Positions 54,601-60,180 of a stretch of DNA of 60,180 bases are shown piece after piece. The position numbers were made by a program, and so were the translations under genes. The notes beneath the pieces are model-generated. The model searched no databases. It saw nothing but the letters and a program-made list of their open reading frames with translations, and was not told the DNA's origin. This DNA is from Terriglobia bacterium (GTDB lineage Bacteria > Acidobacteriota > Terriglobia > Terriglobales > Acidobacteriaceae), in contig JAIQFA010000025.1 of NCBI GenBank assembly GCA_020073525.1, positions 1 to 60,180 on the forward strand. Direction: 5' to 3'. How positions within the stretch are numbered: position 1 is the first letter of the stretch; each line of letters begins with the position of its first letter.

Positions 54601-55363
54601 AGGCGCTCCCGTGGAATTGGTTGGTGCCGCCCTTGGTAATGATGCTAACGACGCCGCCCGAGGCCTGGCCGTACTCGGGACCGTAGGAGTTACGCACGAA
54701 CTTGAACTCGGAGATCGCGTCGATGGAGGGATAAATCAGCAACGTGCGGTTCGAGCCGAGGTCATTGTCGTTGACGCCATCGACGAGCCACAAATTGTTG
54801 GTGACGGGATTGCCATTGACCGAAATATCGGAACCGGCGAGCAGGCCTTTTTGAACCACGTTGAGGCCGTCTCTCGGGGCCACGCCGGGTTGCAGCAGCG
54901 CCAACTGCTTAAAGCTGCGGCCGTTCAACGGGAGTTCTCGAACTTGATCTCCCTCGACGACCTCGCCGAGTGAGGCATTGTCAGTCTGAACCTGGATAGC
55001 ATTGGCCTCGACCGTCACCTGCTCGTTCGCGGCCTTAGCCAGTTTCAACTGAGCGTTGACCTCGTACGTGCTGGAAACGTGCAACTCCACGCCTTTCGCT
55101 ACGAATTCGGCGAAGCTGGCTTGCTTGACGTGCACGTCGTATGTGCCGGGAGGCAGCGCGGTGAAGACGTATCCGCCCTCGCCGCTCGTGGTTGCGGTAC
55201 GGGTGTCATTGGTCGCAGTGTTGATCACCGTGACCCCAGCGCCCGCAATGACGGCGCCCGCGGGGTCCGTGACCACGCCTTGAATGGTGCCGGCGTACTG
55301 TGCGAACGCGGCGCCCGAAAGTAGCGCGAACAATATCAAACTTAGAACCAGTGCTCGTTTCAT
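51680..55363 (-). CDS. large TonB-dependent receptor with carboxypeptidase-regulatory domain
   Basis: The 1227-residue protein has a signal peptide (RALVLSLILFALLSGAAFAQ). A carboxypeptidase-regulatory-like domain lies at about 25-108 (TIQGVVTDPAGAVIAGAGVTVINTAT). A TonB plug follows (about 125-250; LGEVVEGDQVRELPLNGRSFKQLALLQPGV, VSVNGNPVTNN-type motif, EYGQASGGVVSIITKGGTNQFHGSAYYF), then a ~950-residue beta-barrel ending in Phe (QLQYALKFIF). It is an outer-membrane importer of the acidobacterial OmpA-like/TonB kind. Start 55363 has AGGAG upstream; a start 17 codons earlier is less likely. It is divergent from the second LacI gene, with two LacI-type operators between. Ligand is probably an oligosaccharide, from neighbours. 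Confidence 0.93.
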   Translation of the reverse strand: MKRALVLSLILFALLSGAAFAQYAGTIQGVVTDPAGAVIAGAGVTVINTATNDTRTATTSGEGGYVFTALPPGTYDVHVKQASFAEFVAKGVELHVSSTYEVNAQLKLAKAANEQVTVEANAIQVQTDNASLGEVVEGDQVRELPLNGRSFKQLALLQPGVAPRDGLNVVQKGLLAGSDISVNGNPVTNNLWLVDGVNDNDLGSNRTLLIYPSIDAISEFKFVRNSYGPEYGQASGGVVSIITKGGTNQFHGSAYYFGRNDALNSKNFFSAPGSKDPLRRNDYGFSFGGPIKKDKLFFFYSEEWNKQKGASVRQSCVPTPAELSGDFTAAWGAWNGAADQTPVDQCNATLPAIPGSRGPANGVGPGTIGGDPLLVVPTALDPAGVLMSDHLPLLNILSGGAPNLTPNSGNNWIAALGNGLDWRQENARVDFNLNRKNTITFRYTQENWSNPAPNAQAYWGDDPFPAVEGSWRQPSKSVMVKDTTILSSTLTNEAQLSYSNNRIYATLGGTGVAADALGNSYTPTAFVSALEAAIPPAFSQPKKAGGMPPDAAWGGFGAYGNGQNLWLIAPWNNTSDLYNFRDDLAKVQGQHTFKAGIFIGYNKKHEPSEGGHDQPSFSINGGNNGTGVGNSGNPLVDLLTIGSQYNFSENSANLFPTAVWHDYEFYVQDSWKVRRNLTIDYGFRWSFLQQPIEQHNRITSWSLANYDPTKPSSDACNGLIVVPGTDPCGDANALHGTNFSSGTPGVNSALVPNNNHAIAPRLGISWDPWSDGKTAIRFGIGQFYQRERVSRVTALMGQNAPFSVGFSSNRTMDCLPGDNCPAAAGGASSPSFATTPDTFVPNSWQWNFSVQRELRRDTTMQIGYVGNRGLHLTSDRDANGFIPDAQTRLLAPFQGTAICNFLGADGGCPAVSRPAGNFGAIDQFGHGGTSSYHSLQVSATSKLGNRSILQAAYTWSHTISNVDGGDSSGSGFGTHSQTDAYNINVDRGNSTINRPQMFVANAVIYLPKFAGSSNAFERQALGGWEFASIFQAISGNSVTNFFNGQVTDQNQCVAPDGSAIPGCSVKSNDLQAIDGTGNGSNNINAARFMTTGVACNAGESGKQIFNPAAFTLVGYQFGTVGNTPRGYCRGPKQVNLDMSVYKTWKVGERLSIQFRFDAFNSLNHPQFQSGNINGGGVTGVSCGTTACSPSNNVVTSTTGSFAATFGQATAIRPESQRQLQYALKFIF

Positions 55364-55493
55364 CGCAGCTCCTGTGATCCTTTTCAATTTCAAATCGCAA
55401 TTTATGTAGTGCATGACGCTGTTCCGGGCCCTACTGCAAAACCACTACAGATGTTCGCCGTGAAGTTTCTTGCACTACGGGCGGTTTGTCAAG

Positions 55494-55511
55494 AAGAAAA
55501 ACGATTATCTT
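55494..55511. promoter_or_regulatory. predicted LacI-family operator, copy 2
   Basis: AAGAAAAACGATTATCTT matches the perfect palindrome at 44542-44559 in 16 of 18 positions, with the full right half-site conserved. It lies in the divergent TonB receptor/LacI region, directly beside a minus-strand TTGACA (55492-55487). Confidence 0.7.
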
Positions 55512-55515
55512 GTGG

Positions 55516-55533
55516 AAGGTAAACGATAAACCT
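55516..55533. promoter_or_regulatory. predicted LacI-family operator, copy 3 (weaker)
   Basis: AAGGTAAACGATAAACCT agrees with the perfect palindrome at 13 of 18 positions and keeps the central CG. Its centre is 22 bp, about two helical turns, from the centre of copy 2, so two dimers could bind side by side. It lies 50 bases before the LacI start. Confidence 0.5.
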
Positions 55534-55582
55534 ATGAATAATTGTAGGCCTGAACCCGGCCTCGTGCTATTCTCGCGACCAT

Positions 55583-56584
55583 ATGGCGGTCACGATGCAG
55601 GATATAGCCCGAGACCTGAACGTTTCCGTGGTCACTGTTTCCAAGGCGTTACGCCACCAGGGCAGTATCAGCGTCGCCACCCGCAACCGGGTGCTGCAGC
55701 GGGCCAAAGAGTTGAACTATCAGATGAACTGGGTGGCGCGCAGCCTGGTCACCCGCAGGACATACACCATTGGGTTGCTTCTGCCGGATTTCCGCCATCC
55801 ATTCTTCGCGGAAATTGCTAAGGCCGTGGCGGAGACGGTCCGGCCGCGGGGCTACCACGTCATCATCTCGTACTTTGAAGAGGACCCGGAATTGGAGGCA
55901 ACCGAAGCCGAGTCGCTGGTGGCGCGACAGGTGGATGGATTGATCGTGGCCTCAGCGCAGTCGCCGGACAGTGACTTGTTCCGGCGCATTCGTGCGCGGA
56001 AAGTTCCCTTCGTTCTCATTGACCGTCCGATCGCGGGGTCTGGGGCGAGCTTTGTGGGCACCGACAATGAAGCAATTGGGCGGCTCGCCACCGAGCACCT
56101 CATCAAGCAGGGTTGCCAACGCATCGCCCACCTGCGCGGCCCTGAAATTGGTATCGCGGTGGCCCGTATGACGGGGTATCGCAAGGCTTTGGCGAAGCAC
56201 AAGCTGTCCATGCCCGCCGAGTACATCGTCGACGCCAAGTACGATGACGGCATGGGCTATCGCGGGATGCAGAGGCTGTTGGGAAGAAATCCACTTCCGG
56301 ATGGAGTTTTCTGTTACAACGATCCGGTAGCAATCGGGGCTATGAAGGCAATCCTTGAAGCGGGCTTGAATGTGGGTCCCGATATTGCGGTGATTGGCGC
56401 CGGTAATGTCCATTACTCAGACGTTCTCGCCGTTCCCCTGACAACAGTCGATCAGGGAACCGTGCCCATCGGGACGCAGGCTTCCGAAATCCTGATGCAA
56501 CAAATCTCGTCGAAGCGCGCCCTGCGACCGAAAACGATTCTGATTACCCCCAAAGTCGTTATTCGAAAATCGACCGCGAGATAA
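55583..56584 (+). CDS. LacI-family transcriptional regulator
   Basis: The 333-residue regulator has the LacI DNA-binding domain (VTMQDIARDLNVSVVTVSKALR, then LNYQMNWVARSLVTRRTYTIGL) and a ligand domain (ATEHLIKQGCQRIAHLRGPE, DGVFCYNDPVAIGAMKAILEAG). It is divergent from the large TonB receptor, with two predicted operators between them. The same operator precedes the clan-A hydrolase and the transporter/kinase operon, so this protein, or the LacI at 38986, probably represses all three promoters until an inducing sugar appears. Assignment to this LacI rests on its position beside two of the three operators. Confidence 0.93.
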   Translation: MAVTMQDIARDLNVSVVTVSKALRHQGSISVATRNRVLQRAKELNYQMNWVARSLVTRRTYTIGLLLPDFRHPFFAEIAKAVAETVRPRGYHVIISYFEEDPELEATEAESLVARQVDGLIVASAQSPDSDLFRRIRARKVPFVLIDRPIAGSGASFVGTDNEAIGRLATEHLIKQGCQRIAHLRGPEIGIAVARMTGYRKALAKHKLSMPAEYIVDAKYDDGMGYRGMQRLLGRNPLPDGVFCYNDPVAIGAMKAILEAGLNVGPDIAVIGAGNVHYSDVLAVPLTTVDQGTVPIGTQASEILMQQISSKRALRPKTILITPKVVIRKSTAR

Positions 56585-56649
56585 CCGCGTGGCAGTGGGG
56601 CTCATGTCATTGCTGGAGCTCGAAAATTAACTAGAACGAGCCTGATCCA

Positions 56650-59304
56650 ATGAACGGTGTGACGGAAATCGGCATGCGATACGGGGCAGTCAGGTGTCGT
56701 GTATCGGAACAGGCAGCGCCGATTGCATTTCTGGTCATGATTGTCTTCTCTGCATTGGTCTCTTTGATGGCCCAGAGTCCGCAGGCTGCTCCGTCGGGAC
56801 TTGTCAGCTTGCGGATTATTGTCGTGAATTCTCCGGGAGAAGCGCAGCAGATCCTGGGGCTCCTACGATACGGCTGGAATTTTGCCGGGCTGGCGCGAGA
56901 GAAGTCCACCGACTCCACCGCTGCGGATGGTGGGTACATGGGAAAGATCGACCCGGCATCGCTGCGGGAAGAGTTGCGGGATGCGCTGCGTGGGCTTGGG
57001 CCCGGGCAGGTGAGTGAACCGGTCAAGATCCCATCGGGATACGCGGTCTTGAAAGTGCTCTCGGACAGCGAACCGGTTGAGGAGAAAAGCAGCGTCCCTA
57101 ACGAGATCCTTCCCCTGGCGGGCCAGGGCAGCGTGCGCTACACCCCGAACGTGGCGGGCGCTCCCGAGGCGGATGCGGCGTTGCAAGCCTATCCCAAGGA
57201 GCCGGGTTGGGAGCAGGATTTGCAAGCCATTTGCCGGGCTCGGCAACAATCGGTGACCAGAACCGTGGATCGGCTCGGCCGGTTGCTGGACGAAGCCGAT
57301 CAAGCACAGTCGGATCGGAGCATGGCAGAGACCATGCAGATGCGGTATGTCCTCGGCGAGTTGGAGGCGTACCTGGGAAACATGGACGAGATGATCCGCC
57401 GCTGGGAAAAGGCGTACCGCTCTTTGCCGATCGACCATCCCGAGGCGGCACTCCCACTGGAAGGGGCGCTCGGCATTGCCTATCTGCACAAGTCGGAAAT
57501 GGAGAACGGGGTTTACAAGTCTCCGGAAGACCGATGTCTTTTTCCTCCCCAGCGAAAGTTCGTTTACGAGAAGCCGGCGAGTTCAGAGAGCACCATTCGA
57601 TACTTCCTGAAATACCTGCAGAAGAAACCGGATGATTTCGAAATAAAGTGGCAGCTGAATCTCGCGTACATGACGCTGGGAAAATACCCGGAGGGCGTGC
57701 CCGCGAACGATTTGATTCCGCCGGCTGCGTTCGCATCGAAAGAAAGCGTTGGACGCTTTACCGATGTGGCGAAGGCAGCCGGAATTGATCTGTTCTCCAT
57801 GGCGGGCGGCTTGATTGTGGACGATTTCGATAACGACGGTCTGCTCGACATCGTCACTTCCAGCTACAACATGTGCGAGCACGCTCGCTTCTTTCACAAC
57901 AATGGAGACGGCACGTTCACCGACCGCAGCGCGGAAGCCGGACTGATGGACGAGTTGGGTGGCTTGAACCTTATCCAGGTGGACTACAACAACGACGGGT
58001 GCATGGATTTTCTGATCATGCGGGGAGGATGGCAGGTCGCGATGCGCATGTCTCTGATGCGCAATAACTGCAACGGAACCTTCACCGACGTCACTCGCGA
58101 AGCGGGGTTGAGCCAACCTGTGTCGTCCCAGACAGCGGCCTGGGCCGACATCGATAACGACGGCTTCGTCGATTTATTCATGGGCAACGAACGCGGCCCG
58201 GCGCATCTGTTCCGCAACAAAGGCGATGGCACGTTCGAAGACATTTCCCATTCCGCGGGAATCGACGCCAGCACTTTTACCAAAGCGGTCGTCACCGCGG
58301 ACTACGATAACGACGGCTTCCCGGACTTCTACGTTTCCAATCTCAATGGCGACAATCTTCTGTATCACAACAACGGCAATCGGACGTTCACTGAAGTTGG
58401 AAAGAAAGCCGGCGTTCAGCGGCCCTGGACGAGCTTTGCGGCGTGGTTCTTCGACTACGACAACGACGGCCTTCCGGATATCTTCGTGACTAGCTACTAC
58501 ATGTCAGTGGACGAAGTCATGCGCAGCTATCTCGGGCTCCCCTACAACGCGGAGACGCTGAAACTCTACAAAAACCTCGGCAACGGAAATTTTCGCGACG
58601 TGACGAAAGAAGTTGGCCTCGATCGGGTATTCATGCCGATGGCCGCCAACTTCGGAGACATCGACAACGACGGGTTTTTGGACATTTATATGGGAATGGG
58701 AAATCCCTCGTACGCATCGATGACGCCCCACGAACTGCTGCGGAACAAAGAGGGTAAGTCGTTCGTGGACGTGACGGCGTCTGCGGGCGTCGGAGATCTC
58801 CACAAGGGCCACGGCATTACCTTCGCCGATGTCGACAACGACGGCGACGAAGACATTCTAACCGTGACTGGAGGCGCGGTGCCGGGAGATGCGCACGCGT
58901 TTCGCCTCTACGAAAATCCCGGAAATGGCAGCCACTGGATCAGCCTTCACCTGATAGGTGTGAAGACGAACCGCGCCGCACTCGGAGCGCGTATCAAAGT
59001 GACGGTTGTGGAACAGGGCGGAGGAAAGGACAAAGTGCAGCGCTCGATTTACCGCACCGTCGGCAGCGGCGGATCGTTTGGCGCATCGCCTCTGCAGCAG
59101 CACATCGGATTGGGCAAATCCGCAGAGACCGTGATTCTGGAAATCTGGTGGCCGACCAGCAACACGCGGCAGACTTTCACCAACGTAGCCGTGGATCAGT
59201 TTCTTGAAATCAAGGAATTCGCCAAAGAGTATTCTAAGTTGGGAAAACGGCCTTTTCGGCTAGGGCGAAGCCAGCGCCAGTCCGTTTCCGCAGTTCATCC
59301 GTAG
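56650..59304 (+). CDS. PpiC-TPR-FG-GAP-ASPIC/UnbV fusion protein, exported
   Basis: The 884-residue protein has a signal or anchor segment (APIAFLVMIVFSALVSLMAQ). A parvulin-like PpiC domain follows (about 52-139: SLRIIVVNSPGEAQQILGLL, FAGLAREKSTDSTAADGGYMGKI, LGPGQVSEPVKIPSGYAVLKVL). A helical TPR-like region comes next (about 200-355). From about 370 there are seven or so FG-GAP/VCBS units with calcium-loop motifs (LIVDDFDNDGLLDIVTS, WADIDNDGFVDLFMGN, TADYDNDGFPDFYVSN and others). The C-terminus is an ASPIC/UnbV domain (about 760-860; HWISLHLIGVKTNRAALGARIKVTV). The ribosome site is weak at 56650; ATG 56674 is an alternative. A CusF-SCO gene follows six bases later. Whether the PpiC part keeps isomerase activity is unknown. 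Confidence 0.9.
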   Translation: MNGVTEIGMRYGAVRCRVSEQAAPIAFLVMIVFSALVSLMAQSPQAAPSGLVSLRIIVVNSPGEAQQILGLLRYGWNFAGLAREKSTDSTAADGGYMGKIDPASLREELRDALRGLGPGQVSEPVKIPSGYAVLKVLSDSEPVEEKSSVPNEILPLAGQGSVRYTPNVAGAPEADAALQAYPKEPGWEQDLQAICRARQQSVTRTVDRLGRLLDEADQAQSDRSMAETMQMRYVLGELEAYLGNMDEMIRRWEKAYRSLPIDHPEAALPLEGALGIAYLHKSEMENGVYKSPEDRCLFPPQRKFVYEKPASSESTIRYFLKYLQKKPDDFEIKWQLNLAYMTLGKYPEGVPANDLIPPAAFASKESVGRFTDVAKAAGIDLFSMAGGLIVDDFDNDGLLDIVTSSYNMCEHARFFHNNGDGTFTDRSAEAGLMDELGGLNLIQVDYNNDGCMDFLIMRGGWQVAMRMSLMRNNCNGTFTDVTREAGLSQPVSSQTAAWADIDNDGFVDLFMGNERGPAHLFRNKGDGTFEDISHSAGIDASTFTKAVVTADYDNDGFPDFYVSNLNGDNLLYHNNGNRTFTEVGKKAGVQRPWTSFAAWFFDYDNDGLPDIFVTSYYMSVDEVMRSYLGLPYNAETLKLYKNLGNGNFRDVTKEVGLDRVFMPMAANFGDIDNDGFLDIYMGMGNPSYASMTPHELLRNKEGKSFVDVTASAGVGDLHKGHGITFADVDNDGDEDILTVTGGAVPGDAHAFRLYENPGNGSHWISLHLIGVKTNRAALGARIKVTVVEQGGGKDKVQRSIYRTVGSGGSFGASPLQQHIGLGKSAETVILEIWWPTSNTRQTFTNVAVDQFLEIKEFAKEYSKLGKRPFRLGRSQRQSVSAVHP

Positions 59305-59310
59305 GGCACG

Positions 59311-60180
59311 ATGCGCAGAAACCGCACAATCCCAATTCCAATATTGACGCTCGCGTTCTGTTTGCTCGCATCGCCTTACGCATGGCCAGCGCAGCAATAC
59401 TCCGCCCGTGGACTTGTGCTTCGAGTGGATCGTCCCGGCCATACCATGGTTGTGTCCTGCGAAGCGATATCCGGATACATGGAGGCCATGGCGATGCCTT
59501 TTTCCGTGCGCAATTCCCGCGAACTGGACAATCTTGCGCCTGGCACGATGATTGAATTCACCTTGGTCGTGGATAAGAAATCTTCCCACGCCGAGAACGT
59601 GAAGGTCCGCACCTTCGAGGACTTTGCGCAGGAACCTTCGCAGGCGCGCCGGTTAAATCTCCTGCAAAAGATTTTGGAGCCTGACCTAGCTGCGGCAGAG
59701 CTGACACTGGGTCAGCCGGTGCCCGACTTCACCCTCACCGATCAAAGCCAGCGGAGCGTCAGCCTGCATGAATTTGCCGGCAAGGTTGTGGGTCTCAACT
59801 TCGTCTACACGCGTTGCCGGCTTCCCGACTACTGTTACCGCTTCTCCAACAACTTTGGACGTCTGCAAAAGCGCTTCGCGGACCGATTCGGCCGCGACCT
59901 TGTGTTGCTCACCATTACGTTCGACCCGGTTCATGATCAGCCGGAAATACTTGCCGCTTACGCGCGAACCTGGAAAGCGAATCCTGACGCGTGGCGCTTT
60001 CTTACCGGCCCAACCGATGATATCCGGCGCGTATGCAGCTGGTTCGGGGTGGAATTCTGGTCCGATGAAGCGCAGTTCACTCACACCCAGCACACCGTTG
60101 TCATCGACCGGAAAGGAAAGCTCGTCGCAAATATTGAAGGTAACCAGTACACCGCCGAACAACTCGGCGACCTGCTGGAA
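59311..60180 (+). CDS. exported CusF-like + SCO1/SenC copper protein, truncated by the window edge
   Basis: Visible are 290 residues, still open at the right edge. A signal peptide (ILTLAFCLLASPYAWPA) is followed by a CusF-like copper-binding domain (about 30-100: ARGLVLRVDRPGHTMVVSCEAI, MEAMAMPFSVRN, PGTMIEFTLVV). Then comes a SCO1/SenC thioredoxin-fold domain (about 130-290: LTLGQPVPDFTLTDQSQRSVSLHEFAGKVVGLNFVYTRC). The redox or metal cysteines are spaced C-x5-C (CRLPDYC) instead of the classic C-x3-C, and the usual His ligand appears in FTHTQHTVVID. Such proteins insert copper into cytochrome oxidase or act as thiol reductases in the periplasm. It is six bases after the PpiC/CRTAC1-like gene. 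Confidence 0.9.
   Translation, partial: MRRNRTIPIPILTLAFCLLASPYAWPAQQYSARGLVLRVDRPGHTMVVSCEAISGYMEAMAMPFSVRNSRELDNLAPGTMIEFTLVVDKKSSHAENVKVRTFEDFAQEPSQARRLNLLQKILEPDLAAAELTLGQPVPDFTLTDQSQRSVSLHEFAGKVVGLNFVYTRCRLPDYCYRFSNNFGRLQKRFADRFGRDLVLLTITFDPVHDQPEILAAYARTWKANPDAWRFLTGPTDDIRRVCSWFGVEFWSDEAQFTHTQHTVVIDRKGKLVANIEGNQYTAEQLGDLLE

Overview
The window is GC-rich chromosomal DNA, most likely from an acidobacterium (Acidobacteriota, Terriglobia-like). The signs are a VWFA-related secreted protein of the acidobacterial type, TonB-receptor-like proteins with an N-terminal carboxypeptidase-regulatory domain, an ECF-like sigma factor paired with a Ser/Thr kinase-TPR protein, CRTAC1-like FG-GAP/ASPIC proteins, and many short taaa-loop palindromes between genes. 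No rRNA, tRNA, CRISPR array, IS element or prophage was seen. The assignment to phylum rests on gene content alone.

Layout. 1-3.2 kb: an NTF2-like gene fragment, a SnoaL-like gene and a FecR/Trp-rich secreted protein. 3.4-11.1 kb: nitrogen signalling, with a histidine kinase and NtrC-type regulator divergent from amt-glnB-glnD. 11.3-17 kb: envelope and secreted proteins (VWA protein, an unlisted 55-aa membrane protein, a DUF5666-like protein, a TonB-receptor-like protein). 17.1-22.1 kb: a tightly overlapping arginine operon argC-argB-argD-GNAT-argJ behind a promoter with a predicted double ArgR box. 22.4-25.1 kb: a glucan phosphorylase with an N-terminal GAF domain. 25.6-29.1 kb: an HtrA protease and a BlaI/BlaR1-type pair that share a predicted operator. 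29.1-33.2 kb: a histone-H1-like protein and a sigma factor/kinase pair.

33.5-56.6 kb reads as a saccharide-utilisation region. It holds GH116, GH2 beta-mannosidase, a LacI regulator, a GDSL/SGNH hydrolase, a large clan-A glycoside hydrolase divergent from a FucP-type transporter and ROK kinase, and then a CRTAC1-like protein, a TPR protein and a large TonB receptor, divergent from a second LacI regulator. A perfect 18-bp palindrome between the clan-A hydrolase and the transporter recurs with 16/18 identity, plus a second weaker copy, in front of the TonB receptor and the second LacI gene. This predicts one regulon joining outer-membrane uptake, hydrolysis, inner-membrane transport and phosphorylation.

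56.6-60.2 kb: a PpiC-TPR-FG-GAP-ASPIC fusion followed by a CusF-SCO protein cut by the window edge. All five convergent gene junctions carry strong inverted repeats; two of them are near-identical copies of one hairpin 30 kb apart.
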